A DNA stretch of 64,000 bases, from the NCBI GenBank assembly GCA_003674045.1, contig PENC01000013.1, positions 1-64,000 on the forward strand, given 5' to 3'. Of the stretch, positions 43,701 through 51,486 are shown in pieces. This DNA is from Streptomyces griseocarneus (GTDB lineage Bacteria; Actinomycetota; Actinomycetes; Streptomycetales; Streptomycetaceae). The notes below the pieces were generated by a model that worked only from the letters and a program-made list of their open reading frames with translations, was not told the origin of the DNA and searched no databases. Position numbers and translations under genes: made by a program. Numbering within the stretch: the first letter of the stretch is position 1; every line of letters starts with the position of its first letter.

Positions 43701-46700
43701 TCCAGCAGGCCGACCGCGCCCGGATCCCCGAACTCGACGAGCAGATAGCCCTCTTGCAGTCGGCACAGGCCGCTGCGGATTTCACCCCGCAGATCGAGCA
43801 CGCGCGGACACGCGCGAACTTGCTGGACGACGTGGTCGGCCGGATCGCCGACCTCGACAAACTGCCCGAGCTCGACGAAGGCGAACTCAGCAAGAATCTG
43901 GCTAAGGCCCGGCGCCGCGAGATCGTCGAGGAGCGGCGCCAGGACCGTATCCCGCTCCAGGCCGCCGTCGGCGCCGCGGTGCTCACGCTCGAAGAGTTCG
44001 ACCGCGAGTTCCCCGAGCCCGAGCGCGCTGAGAAGCCGGATGTACCGGAGGAGCGGGAGCCGGAGCAGGGCCAGGTGCGGCTGTCTTCTGAGGAGGTCTC
44101 CCAAGCCCTCCACCAGATCCGCTCCGACAGCTCTGACAGCGACGAGAACGCCAACGCGCCGGACACCGCAGCTGACGCTGCAGACGGCGGCGACGACGGC
44201 CGTGACCGGCCGGTGACGCCCGCCGCTCCCGGTGACGAGAACCCGGAGAACGACGACACCGAGCAGCCAGCACCGGCCCAGAGCGCTGGCGCGGGCCAGC
44301 CGGACGCCCTGACCGACACGGCAGAAGACGCGCCGGATACCCCCACGGCCACCGACGACACTGTCACCCTCGACCGCGACGAGGTCGCCCAGCAGCTTGA
44401 CGCCATCCGCCCCGAGGGCACCAAGGCGCCGTCTGCCATGACCGATCGGGAGATCGCCGACGAGATCGTGGCCCTCATGGAGCGGGAGATGGCCGACGGC
44501 GAGCTGACCGGCGCCGCCCGCACCCGCATGGCCGTGCTGGAAGCGGAGAAGGACCGCCGCGCCGGGCGTACGCCGAAGCCGGAGCCGAAGCCTGTGCCCG
44601 CCGAGCCGGAAGGCAGCCTCTTCGACGTCGACGAGCCGACGGCGCAGCCCCCCGCCGCCGACCCGAACAACCCACTCGACCAGCCTGACGATCTCTTCGG
44701 CACCCCGGACATGTTCGCCGACCACGAGGGACGCGACACCAGCCGCCTCCGCCCCGCGCAGATGCGCAACCCGGGGGAACTGGAGGAAGGAGACCGGTAC
44801 ACCGACGCGGGCGGTCGTACGCACACGGTCGCTGAGCCACCGCGACGTACCAGCCGAGGCCGCGTCCGGATCGTTACCAGCGATGGCGAGGAGCGATTCT
44901 ACAACCGTGACGCCGAGCTCCGGCTGCGGCACCCGGACGAGGAGAGCGACAACGGCCGCGATGAACAGTCGGCGCCCGGCATGGGCAACGGTGACACCCC
45001 CGTGCCCCCTCATGACGACGACACCGACCGCGGCGAAGCGCCGGAGCCCAGCCCGCAGGACGACGGCGACCAGTCCCAGGACGAGGATCGTCGCAGCGAT
45101 GACCCTCGTCGCAGCGACCGCAACGCGGACGGCGCGGCACCGGACGGAACACCCACAGGCGCCGACGGCCCGCAAACGCCGGACTCCGAGCACGACCGGG
45201 ACGCCAACGACACGGACGCCGATGAGTCCGGCACCCAGGACGACGAAGACGACCGCGAGCGCCGTCGTCGGCTCCGCCGTGGGGGCAGCGGCACCGGCGG
45301 AGGAGGCTTCGGCGGTCCGGGTGGCCCCGGACTGCCCCGGCTCAACCCGCCGCGCCCTCCGCGTATCCCGGCGGCCGACAGCAGAAGAACGGACGGTGAC
45401 GGCACCGACAGGGACAGCATGGCGCCCGACCGTACGCCGCCGCGCACCGTGGCCGACCTCCGCGACGCGTGGCGCCGCGGCGACCATCTGACCACTGACG
45501 AAGACACCCCCGACCGGCGGGCGTTCCTCGCACGGCTCGCCGACAACGCGACGCTCACTCTGTCTTCCGGCGGGGGACTGGTCACCTGGACCGACGACAC
45601 CGCTCCCGACGGGATGCGGCGTTGGCAGTTCGCGCAGGCCCGCAATGGCGGTCGCTTCGGCAACATCTCGCTCACGGCGCGCACCGCCGACGATGCCCGT
45701 GACCTCGCCGACCTGTTCGAGATCGCCACCGATGCGAACGGGCAGCCGATCGACTGGCACCAGCCGCTCACTCCGGACGTGATCGCCCAGTGGCGCGACC
45801 GTCGGGGCCGCACGCTGCCCGATGCTCTGCGCGCGCTGCGTGACCTGTTCCAGGACGGCGACGAGAGGGATGCCGACACCCCGCGGTCCAAGCCCGTCGC
45901 CGCCCTTCCGGATGACCTGACCGGCTTGAGCGACGACGACCTCGCCGCAGCGTGGGGTCAGGGTCTTTCCGAGGCCGACCAGATGCGCGTCGCCGAGGAG
46001 ATGGACCGGCGCGACCATGCCGACCAGCGGGTGCGCGACGCCATCCCGACTGCGCCGGCAGCCGACGCCGAAGAGGTTCGACGCCGCGGCGAGGCGATGG
46101 ACGCCGCGCTGGGCTTCGGGAATACCGATGTCACCCGGCGTCCGCAGACCCGCGAGGAGCGCCTGCAGCGTGAATTCCAGGATCTCGATGAGGCCCGCTA
46201 CTCTGCCGCGATTGACGCCACCAACGGCTACTTCTTCAACAGCAGGGCGAGTCGTAGCCTCCCGCCGGTCAGCGAGCGCGACCTCTTCTCCGGCGGCGCC
46301 CTGTCCCAATTCGGCCGGTGGCGGGACTACGCCAGCGAAGAGCTGATCGAGTGGTTCGACAACAACGGCGGGCGCCTGACCTACAACCAGCACAAGCAGC
46401 GCCACCGCGCGAACGAAAGGATCGAGCGCGAACAGTACGAGAAGCGGCAGCGGCGCGGCGCTGCCGCCAATGACACGGCCACGCCCGAGGTGGACAGCGT
46501 CGCCGGACTTGGCATCGACGACATCGTCCTGCCGTCATTCACCCTGAATCCGGAGCCCGAGGAGGACGCGAACCGTCGCTTCGGCGGCGTCAGCCAGGTA
46601 CGAGCTCTCGCCGAGCGCGCCGAACTGCGCCCGGCTGCCGCCAGCACCGGCACGTTCGACGTCTGGATGGACGGCCGCCGCATCGGCACCGTGCGCAACG

Positions 46701-49700
46701 TGAACCCGAACTCGCCCGACCGCGAGCAAATGTGGGACGCGACGCCGCTGCTGACGATCAACCACGACCACAACAGCCGCTCCGCCAACCGGGACCTGGC
46801 CGTGGCCAACCTGGTAGTGCGGGCCGAGCGGAACCCCGCCGACGCCACGAACCCCAACGAGGACATCTGGAACGCGATCAAGGCGCACCTCGCAGGCCGC
46901 ACTCCGGAGCTGCCGGACCTCACCGGCAGCCTCAGCAGCGACCCGGCGGTCAAGGAGCGGTACGACCGGCTCGTGGAGCTCGTCGACTCGTTCCGTTCGC
47001 AGCAGTCGCCCAACGGGAACCTGGCGAAGGACCTGGCACAGGCCCGCGACGAGTTCCAGTGGCTGCGCGACACCCTGGCCACCACCCGGGGCGAGCAGCA
47101 GGACCGTGAGGGCATCAAGGATCTGGAGCGGCGATCCGCGTGGGCGGATCGCCTGCGCGATGGATTCGCCCAGGACGACGGCAACCGGGCCCCGGGCGGG
47201 TCCGCCGATGAGCCGGACGGAGCAGCCCCGGCGGCGACCGCCGCAGCCCCCGGCGGCGCGGAGGAGCCGTCCGTCGACGAGGCGGCCACGCCCGCCCCCG
47301 GCGGCACCGCCGCCCCGCGTGCAGACGCGGTAGACCAGCCGCGCCCGGCGGACAGCACCCCGGACGTCCGCGACACGCCGCACGGTGATAGCGCCTCGGA
47401 CGGGCCCGAGACCCTACCCGGCGATAGCGCCCCGGATGTGCCCGAAACCCGGCGCGACGACAGCCCCGCGGACGTGCCTGAAACCCGGCGCAGCGACAGC
47501 GCCCCGGACGGGCCCGAGGCGCCGCGCGGCGACGCCGCCTCGGACGCCGGGACTGCCCCCGAAGCAAACCGCAGCAACGACTCGGAGACCGACCGCACCG
47601 GCACCGACGAAGCCCCGGCCTCGACTGTCGGCCCGACCCGCGATCCCCGGACCACATCGGAGTCGCCTCAGACGTCCGACCGGACCGACGAGGACACGAA
47701 CGGGCCCGAGAACCGTCCGGACCCCAAGCCCATTGGCGGTCAGCCCGCGCACTGGGCCAGCGTCGATCAGCTCCAGCCCGGCGACATGGCGCGCATCGAC
47801 GGCACGACTCGCCGGGGCCGGGCTGTGACCCGCGCCGGGTACGTCCTCGATGCCCCGGAGCGCGTCACCGTGACCCGCCGGGGCCGCACTGAGGACATGT
47901 GGCGTACGACGATCAGCGAGAGCCCCGACGGCCGAACCGGTAGCCGCGGCACCGTCTACACGCCGCTCAACGCCAGCTCTGCCCGCGCCGAGGCCCCGGA
48001 AGCACCCGCACCCGGCGCCCAGGCGAGCGGCGCCCAGGCGAACGTCGTCAGCGGCGACTTGCCCGACACCATCGCCACCGACACCGGCGGACGCGGCCTG
48101 TTCCCCGGCAGCCACGTCACCGGCAGTGGCGACCGCGAAGGCACGGTCACCGGCGTCACCGACACCACTGTCTCCGTGCGGTGGGCCGACGGCGACACCG
48201 ACAACGGCGTCGCACCGGCCTCCCTTACGGTCGACGACGCCGAGGACCGGCGCCCCACCGGCTGGACCCCCACCGGCCAGCGGCTCCGCCCTGGCCACGT
48301 CGTCTCCGACGAGAACGGCGCGCTCCTCGGCCCGGTCGACGAGGCCAACGGCGACCGCATCACGGTCACCACCGCGGAGGGCACTACCATCCGCCACGCC
48401 GCGGATCTTCGGGTCGTCGGCGAAGTCCGCGACGACACACCCGAGAGCGCCCCTGTCACCGGCATCAGCGAGTCGACCGCCGACGAGATCAACAAGGGCG
48501 ACGTCCTCGTGCTCGACCTCGACGGCGCTCCGACCACCGTGGAGATCCTGGACACCAACCGCGACGGCGACCGCGTCACCCTCGACTACGTCGACACCAC
48601 GACAGGCGAACTCGGCGCCATCGACATGGACGCCACCGCCGTCGTCCACAAGGCTGAAGGCCCGAACGGCGCTGCACCCGACCTCAGCCCGGACCATGCG
48701 CCGACAGCCGACGACGAACTCACCGTCCACGAGCCGCTGCCCGCACTCGATCCCGTCAACGGCCCCACGGTCGACCCGGACCTCACCCCGGCCGACCGCG
48801 ACGCCATCGCCGACAACGGCAACAGCCCCGAGGACGACCCCGACGCCCAGCAGGCCGCCGCCCGGCTCAGCGCCGACCTCCCCGTCACCCCGGAGCAGGC
48901 CACCGCCCTCGCGGCCCAGCTCCGGGCGAACGCGGACCCGGCAACCGCAGAGGGCCGGGCCGCACTGCGCGCCGCCGACCACCTCGACCGCGCTGCCGGC
49001 CGCACTGCGCCCGAAGGACTCGACCGCCCCCGCCCGTCCAACGCCGCGCAGATCAGCGAAGGCGACATCATCGCCATGCCCGACGAGCGCCGCGGCGACG
49101 AGATCCACGTCTACCGCGTCATCGACGTAGAGGAAGGCCCCGGCGGGGTGCGCAGCCTTCTCCTGGAGGACGAGAACCGGCAGTGGAAGCGGCGCATCGT
49201 CCACGCCGCCATGCCCGTCTGGCAGCTCCCCGAGCCCGCCCCGGACACCACCGGCAGCGACACCCCGGACCCGGCTCCCGCCCCGGCGCCGCGCGACCCC
49301 AACCCGCCGATCGCCTCGGTGCGGCGCCAGATCATCGCCGACCACAGCCGGACGGTGACCATGCGCATCCTCGACGAGGCCGTTGCCGGGACCGAGCCGC
49401 CCGGCGACATCCACGCCCTGCGCGAGCAGATCGCGCAGCGCCTGACCCCCGAAGCCCTGCAAGGCATCCGCACCACCGCCCGCCAGGACGCGAACGCCGC
49501 CCTGGACACCGCGGACATCACCGGCCGCGACCGCGCCGCCGTCCAGCAGGCCCTCCGCCGGGCCCGCGCGAAGGCGCACGAGCGGACCGTCCAGGCCGCG
49601 CTCCGCACGATCAACGACCTCGAACACCTCCCTGGCGAGTCCCACGAGGACTTGGCGCAGCGCGCGGCTGACCTGCTGCGGCTTATCCCGGACCAGCTCG

Positions 49701-51190
49701 ACGCCCCGTCCCCGTCGCGCCCACGCAACGTCCCGGACGGTGACGGGCCCGCCGACGCCACCACGCACGTCGACGACGCGGTGACCGCGCTCCTGCGGCA
49801 GCTCGAAGAAGCCGGGGGCGACCCGGCAGACACCGACGCGCTGACCCGGCTCCTCACGGCGCAGCTCGACGGAGACCGGCAGGCCGCCGCCCGGCGCATT
49901 GTCCGCCGCGCCGCCGCCACGGCCCCGGATACGGCACGGCAGCCCGGCTTCCTCGCGAGCGTCATCGCTTTGCTGGGGCGCATGGGCCGTCGCCTCGTCG
50001 AGCTGGTGAAGACCGCCGCCGAGAAGATCGCCGAGCTGTGGCGCAACAGCCGTGAACGGCTCTCCCGCCTCAAGGCGTTCCTGCGCCGCCTGGTGGGCCG
50101 GGTGCGTAACTGGCCGGAGTCCCGCCGCTTGGCGCGTCTGCACGCCGCGCTCGACCTCCCGGACGTCGAGGGCGAGTCGCTGGCCGCACGGGTGTCCCAG
50201 TGGGCGGGCCTGCTGCCCGAGCAGGGCCGCTTCGGGCAGGCGTCCCGTCGCGTCTCCTGGTGGCGGCCGACGACGTGGGCGCAGCTCGCCGCGGGCAGGG
50301 TCCCCGGCCGCACTTCACAGACCCGGTGGGTGTCGGACCGCGCCTCCGACGGCGGTCCGGGCCTCAGCGCGCTGCGGCACATGGCCGCGCTGCGGGCGGC
50401 CGGCACGGACGTCGACCAGGACGTGACCCGACGTCTGGCCGACGCGCTCGGCGACGACTTCGGCGGCGACCCGCACGGCACCCTCCGCCACGCAGACGAC
50501 TACGTGGCCGCCACCGAGCGGCGCCTGCTCAACCTCCAGGCCGCGCGCAGCAGCAACACCATCCAGGACCCGGCCGTGGACGTGGAGATCGTTGCCGCCC
50601 GCATGGAAGCCGCGGCCGCCCGCCGCGAATGGGAGGAGCTGCGGACCCGGTACGCCGCGGCGGTGCCCGACGCCGTTGCGGCGGCCCTGGCCGATATCCG
50701 GGACCTCGGTCCCCAGGGGGCCGCGGGCATTGTGTTCGGCCCGGACACCACTCCGGACGCCGAGCGGGCCGTGCGCGACGTGCAGCGTCTCCTCCCCAGG
50801 GACTGGCTCGCCACCCCGGACGGGCGCCAGCTCACCGCCGTCACAGGTGAGGCAGGCCGGTATGACCCTGACGCGCGGCGCGCTACAGTCGCCGACCTCG
50901 GCGATGCTGGCGTGGGTACGGCCGCGCACGCCCTGGCACAGCACCTCGCCGTGCACCGGCCGGACCTCGACGCCGCGCAGCGCGCCTTCTGGTACACGCG
51001 AACGCATACCGGCCGTCCCGGCGCCCGCACGCTCGACCGCACCGCCCTCGGAAGGCTCCTGACCCAGTGGCAGACGCAGACGGACACGGGTGACAGCCTC
51101 GCCCGGTCGTTGCAGGCCATGTTCACCGGCGACTGGTACGAGGACGACGACTTGAGGGCGTTCCTCCTCGGCCTGCTCGCCACGCGATGA
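34763..51190 (+). CDS. Giant DarB-like methylase/helicase phage protein
   Basis: About 5475 residues. The phage-type N-terminus HPRDSKGRFIETGG is followed by two copies of a 135-residue module (188-329, 351-484). A Gly/Asp linker (about 1272-1389) overlaps a gene in another frame. An adenine-methylase domain follows (motif I EAGSGSGTFFG at 1533, catalytic GNVPFA at 1593), then a DEAH/SNF2-like helicase (GLGKTG, Lys2225; DEAH 2386-2389; QMEQRNGR from 2729). The rest is long acidic linkers, a third module copy (3563-3699) and a zincin-like C-terminus where HALAQH (from 5389) replaces HExxH. P1 DarB, a similar fusion, is injected to block restriction. Lying between portal and protease, this protein is probably also a virion protein (inference). 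Confidence 0.88.
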   Translation: MLNRTSPADLSRTLEAKSVRRPWNAALHPRDSKGRFIETGGIARLWSGKLARVVRALPHDRVLVQDRTTDGTYTGRRHSTSARWITMVARPDGSAPTKSQRKVEDEDARRETDHRRGLGLSRDDHGDPDTPDTPHTADDEGVGIGNDDGDGDGPEHGDDQDEPKGGHHEVDVEALPNRKAKDGARFQDTAAVRRHFLALAQRPGSNEQALRRLAGDEDLQITPTGGLVTTRDDSNGRWYLTATSTGGYLAIGDFATREEAEAADAYIQNNVRNGHIMPGEFNKPFDFSDPDIAKWAPTWRSTNGEDAEQAILRAIQDFRAARSTDASPAAGGTRKKTAARPQKRARYTTLQQVRDNWTQHIAARGTPSGEQDRQAVRRLQELVNDKRLKLVGDSQFVVRRDDGDWYLYATSTGQQMPWWFDRQADAKEFAEHIVGTLQDKDGNALDFSDPEFREFRGNWRSGKGRDYIQEWTAARALWDQDHPPKHSIATDRLAEILRRRPLGDDEDQAPKAEAPEQSAEAPKPGGEPKAQDTPDKQSEPSSAPEPAPTDPAAQAQQTTSPTAPVGEQPQPAGPSLPADAHPVDGVDGYHYTDDGEVTVYGPDGQVAATSKPGSPPTATVNGVQFPVPHYPKSRAAVMARAHRAAQMEPEQRDAITATWAFKNGKRVMLFRGTVKDNDRDYNAVGSVRAIKWAPSLKGYVTQSNMLPVTRDERIAEVLGNLARQGRYVLISDGAKAGSDPDKEFRKHLRNAPDERLQWLESERWSKRARVRSESGRRQIQRELDMIGEEKKRRRQERDEAILRDPSTLSDDDLEAQVRRSQDERGMYGARRSEDANELERAVYSERRRRSMAMAEDSADLTGLSEEELDKAREQADSRSRLHQAAGDDHEAERAVRDALRARSEAARAERERRRANDVAARKPVADLTDEELEAERSELLRAPDPASAEDSEALRVLKGRKKDIEEEQRRRKVAEISDRPDPTGAESDELTREYQELENGRTSYENEAIGAARKERMAAVAAELDRRDTEANQTLLARVDNVDSNTVVVDDGTPYATIDYTASGGMYGKPGWLWRRYPQHHGYAGQGFPSRIAAIAAAVRAYDADDGRRGERTWGREHRLFVPKMFFELYATGRRADRLATASQERQYLYSLFSGGRYGWDEGVNPLVPSNKKGHHIKGRNLAIPEGLLAEFNRAVEELSRDVSVQAADRNADSSDRQKAKNRLGAINVALHGLAAVREQVRKDGRDDDRKVISREEIEAQQAALRAALGTDEGADGEHLQPGGQGPLDEVPSAGAGGDGRRGDVLPEQGPGDRDGDSGGRGGAGADRADGDGVRGSGRSDHADQGGRDRDGSAGSATGAGAGDRGVADAQSGDAGSDGNAGRGVRHVAPRFRPNPADAATKGPVQRAAANVEAIRVLKRLERENRPLTEREKITLARWTGWGSVPIMFASEPNEKEPRYQQGGARHGKFTRDHARWAEYTDLRAMLSDELTPLEWQQARRGTLSMHYTPQPIAEAMWDGLTALGFERGDVLEAGSGSGTFFGVSPEGARLTGIELDPTTARIAQALYPDANVLNENFAETDSRPGTFDASIGNVPFAAVPFGDKRYPAESLHNGFITKDLALTRPGGITLLITSRHTLDSKGDKARKQIAKYGDLIGAVRLPSGVFNDAGTGVVTDVLVLRRRAEGDEPGDTSWLNAPERKIGNVREHVNTYFAEHPEHVLGDLTTESSPYGPRLTVKGDPAKAADQLRDALKGIAAKAVADGRGYEPHPDGDDRPPVHLQTAREKHANDWTGRLYEGDDGTLYQHVNGGNPVAVEPSDGRGDQLRALMQLRDVAAALRTLDRKNAEDERAEKLRAQLRDLHTAYVEQYRPLSKPGQVRSMKTGTRPDGKEERTPTAFGYFRSDPDAGSVLALERWDADKQEPVLSRVFDERAAARRQPLDRTDDPKTALSAVVAATGEVDLGEIARLLNMTPQDAVRALGNEVFTDPSTGRLELAGAYLSGPVRDKLEAARRAAEQDPAFAVNVSALEAVQPADRTIGEFTPEMGAHWTPPELLQAFLREYLGDKTLRVAHDDRYGWMLYTGQVPRANNVLHGVAADEEKGTKGKNAVEIARAILGHGSLTIYRDDKRQDVDEETSRLVRQKADQMRSEFAKYATANADRLTRLTDSYNKIMNGHVVRSYDGMSPSLDGFTPDRTPHSWQLSGAARMQFERSVILAHEVGLGKTGTLVMGTQALKASGQIEKPYVVVPDGIAQQWYDEARFLYPNAEIHLITSGDLADGRRDSTLEWLRANKPDLVIFTEPAFGSIKMSPEAQEWYEFRALEALREQLDRQYEDASNPDHPFIVAKIEQRIATVQNKLSKNAAPMRTPGQTYWDDLGFDYAVIDEAHRYKGVGFRSREGGGDPASIRGIDLHQKLTDLHRRRAGRATVTLATGTPLSNSITEQFTMLSLAAPWVLDSYKAGAPDLWAATFGRKTLRVENAPDGSGLRIVERFAEFHNRRAMKTMWGLVADTKRADDVGIPRPKIAGGGPNLIMVDPTQDQTARLKKLVARGRAIHNGDVDRSQDNMLAVSNEGTSVALDPRLVDPKAPAGGKLAAVATRHVERYHQHKDRVYKTYYGSTEDHPTPGALQMIFLNEGVPGGNNRGAFDAYAELKRLMVEGGIPAEKIAFVQDHKKSGKPEELAELFRKARDGDIAVLIGSSGVAGVGMNAQNRMISLTHVDLDWGAAQMEQRNGRAIRYGNQNPVVDIDIFATKGSLDGWKAGFVASKAEGLIDIQRPDMADSDTRDTVTELDVDYPDYETMEAEIGGNPYMSQLMKARRLLRDLEIDQHNEAAERVRRQEALADLKQELSDTRDGIARREEALPRIRDVRDTFAMNLDGLSYTERADAAAALHRQVTTQLLEHNRDGMGPWKVLGQFGGLDVAVRTERRADGKLVAHVGFPDLARSDFERGPDDLKKRGAGSGMITRLANALEKAPALQQADRARIPELDEQIALLQSAQAAADFTPQIEHARTRANLLDDVVGRIADLDKLPELDEGELSKNLAKARRREIVEERRQDRIPLQAAVGAAVLTLEEFDREFPEPERAEKPDVPEEREPEQGQVRLSSEEVSQALHQIRSDSSDSDENANAPDTAADAADGGDDGRDRPVTPAAPGDENPENDDTEQPAPAQSAGAGQPDALTDTAEDAPDTPTATDDTVTLDRDEVAQQLDAIRPEGTKAPSAMTDREIADEIVALMEREMADGELTGAARTRMAVLEAEKDRRAGRTPKPEPKPVPAEPEGSLFDVDEPTAQPPAADPNNPLDQPDDLFGTPDMFADHEGRDTSRLRPAQMRNPGELEEGDRYTDAGGRTHTVAEPPRRTSRGRVRIVTSDGEERFYNRDAELRLRHPDEESDNGRDEQSAPGMGNGDTPVPPHDDDTDRGEAPEPSPQDDGDQSQDEDRRSDDPRRSDRNADGAAPDGTPTGADGPQTPDSEHDRDANDTDADESGTQDDEDDRERRRRLRRGGSGTGGGGFGGPGGPGLPRLNPPRPPRIPAADSRRTDGDGTDRDSMAPDRTPPRTVADLRDAWRRGDHLTTDEDTPDRRAFLARLADNATLTLSSGGGLVTWTDDTAPDGMRRWQFAQARNGGRFGNISLTARTADDARDLADLFEIATDANGQPIDWHQPLTPDVIAQWRDRRGRTLPDALRALRDLFQDGDERDADTPRSKPVAALPDDLTGLSDDDLAAAWGQGLSEADQMRVAEEMDRRDHADQRVRDAIPTAPAADAEEVRRRGEAMDAALGFGNTDVTRRPQTREERLQREFQDLDEARYSAAIDATNGYFFNSRASRSLPPVSERDLFSGGALSQFGRWRDYASEELIEWFDNNGGRLTYNQHKQRHRANERIEREQYEKRQRRGAAANDTATPEVDSVAGLGIDDIVLPSFTLNPEPEEDANRRFGGVSQVRALAERAELRPAAASTGTFDVWMDGRRIGTVRNVNPNSPDREQMWDATPLLTINHDHNSRSANRDLAVANLVVRAERNPADATNPNEDIWNAIKAHLAGRTPELPDLTGSLSSDPAVKERYDRLVELVDSFRSQQSPNGNLAKDLAQARDEFQWLRDTLATTRGEQQDREGIKDLERRSAWADRLRDGFAQDDGNRAPGGSADEPDGAAPAATAAAPGGAEEPSVDEAATPAPGGTAAPRADAVDQPRPADSTPDVRDTPHGDSASDGPETLPGDSAPDVPETRRDDSPADVPETRRSDSAPDGPEAPRGDAASDAGTAPEANRSNDSETDRTGTDEAPASTVGPTRDPRTTSESPQTSDRTDEDTNGPENRPDPKPIGGQPAHWASVDQLQPGDMARIDGTTRRGRAVTRAGYVLDAPERVTVTRRGRTEDMWRTTISESPDGRTGSRGTVYTPLNASSARAEAPEAPAPGAQASGAQANVVSGDLPDTIATDTGGRGLFPGSHVTGSGDREGTVTGVTDTTVSVRWADGDTDNGVAPASLTVDDAEDRRPTGWTPTGQRLRPGHVVSDENGALLGPVDEANGDRITVTTAEGTTIRHAADLRVVGEVRDDTPESAPVTGISESTADEINKGDVLVLDLDGAPTTVEILDTNRDGDRVTLDYVDTTTGELGAIDMDATAVVHKAEGPNGAAPDLSPDHAPTADDELTVHEPLPALDPVNGPTVDPDLTPADRDAIADNGNSPEDDPDAQQAAARLSADLPVTPEQATALAAQLRANADPATAEGRAALRAADHLDRAAGRTAPEGLDRPRPSNAAQISEGDIIAMPDERRGDEIHVYRVIDVEEGPGGVRSLLLEDENRQWKRRIVHAAMPVWQLPEPAPDTTGSDTPDPAPAPAPRDPNPPIASVRRQIIADHSRTVTMRILDEAVAGTEPPGDIHALREQIAQRLTPEALQGIRTTARQDANAALDTADITGRDRAAVQQALRRARAKAHERTVQAALRTINDLEHLPGESHEDLAQRAADLLRLIPDQLDAPSPSRPRNVPDGDGPADATTHVDDAVTALLRQLEEAGGDPADTDALTRLLTAQLDGDRQAAARRIVRRAAATAPDTARQPGFLASVIALLGRMGRRLVELVKTAAEKIAELWRNSRERLSRLKAFLRRLVGRVRNWPESRRLARLHAALDLPDVEGESLAARVSQWAGLLPEQGRFGQASRRVSWWRPTTWAQLAAGRVPGRTSQTRWVSDRASDGGPGLSALRHMAALRAAGTDVDQDVTRRLADALGDDFGGDPHGTLRHADDYVAATERRLLNLQAARSSNTIQDPAVDVEIVAARMEAAAARREWEELRTRYAAAVPDAVAAALADIRDLGPQGAAGIVFGPDTTPDAERAVRDVQRLLPRDWLATPDGRQLTAVTGEAGRYDPDARRATVADLGDAGVGTAAHALAQHLAVHRPDLDAAQRAFWYTRTHTGRPGARTLDRTALGRLLTQWQTQTDTGDSLARSLQAMFTGDWYEDDDLRAFLLGLLATR
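38577..38927 (+). CDS. Small gene nested in another frame of the giant gene
   Basis: A 116-residue protein in frame 3, inside the frame-2 giant gene. It has strong G/C third-position bias and a normal protein composition (SIYSQVARDHWTKYRPREL, AETFFLNKGREIETAI, GQITQIRADATAMVLRDLLP), while the giant frame here is a low-complexity Gly/Asp linker. It resembles small proteins encoded next to DarB-like genes on phages and conjugative elements (TnpV-like layout; tentative). Two ATGs (38577, 38589) have usable purine-rich sequences upstream. So this stretch probably codes for two proteins. Confidence 0.7.
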   Translation: MKGLMVSIYSQVARDHWTKYRPRELAAMDDAETFFLNKGREIETAILVAEEALEQTVPTATEYEARAGQITQIRADATAMVLRDLLPAPEPETEESPTLSPEMRDLMAMQDAVYDM

Positions 51191-51201
51191 AGGAGAAGAC
51201 G

Positions 51202-51459
51202 ATGCCGCACACCGTCACCGGCCGGTTCGACGACGGCTCCGCCTACCAGGTGCAGATCACCGGAGATGCGGCCCGGCCAGTGGTCGGCTCCGCCCGCGCG
51301 GCGGCTCTCGTCGAGCTGCACGCGGGCAAGCCGATCCTGCTGACGCCGACTGGGCCGCTGCGGGCGGTGTCCGGAGACGACGAGGACACCGTTCTCGCCG
51401 TCATCCGCCGGTACACCGATGTCATTGAAAATCGTGGGATGGGCAGCACAGGACGCTAA
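51202..51459 (+). CDS. Small hypothetical phage protein (85 aa)
   Basis: An 85-residue protein (PHTVTGRFDDGSAYQVQITG, VELHAGKPILLTPTGPLRAV, VIRRYTDVIENRGMG). ATG 51202 is chosen because AAGGAG lies six bases upstream; the ATG at 51187 overlaps the giant gene's stop. Family unknown; position suggests a minor head component. Confidence 0.6.
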   Translation: MPHTVTGRFDDGSAYQVQITGDAARPVVGSARAAALVELHAGKPILLTPTGPLRAVSGDDEDTVLAVIRRYTDVIENRGMGSTGR

Positions 51460-51486
51460 CCGCTCTGCCTCCCCACTGTGCGCGTC
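51450..51486 (+). promoter_or_regulatory. Late-type promoter element, acidic-protein copy
   Basis: AGGACGCTAA (51450-51459) and CACTGTG (51474-51480), 37 bases before GTG 51487, with no Shine-Dalgarno. It overlaps the end of the 51202-51459 gene. Confidence 0.55.

Noticed and set aside
41174..46405. 1743-aa open frame on the minus strand
   Set aside because: It is the shadow of the giant plus-strand gene. High GC leaves few stops, and the frame lacks domains and codon bias of its own.
47414..50143. 909-aa open frame on the minus strand
   Set aside because: Same reason: antisense to the C-terminal part of the giant gene, with low-complexity Gly/Val/Arg content.
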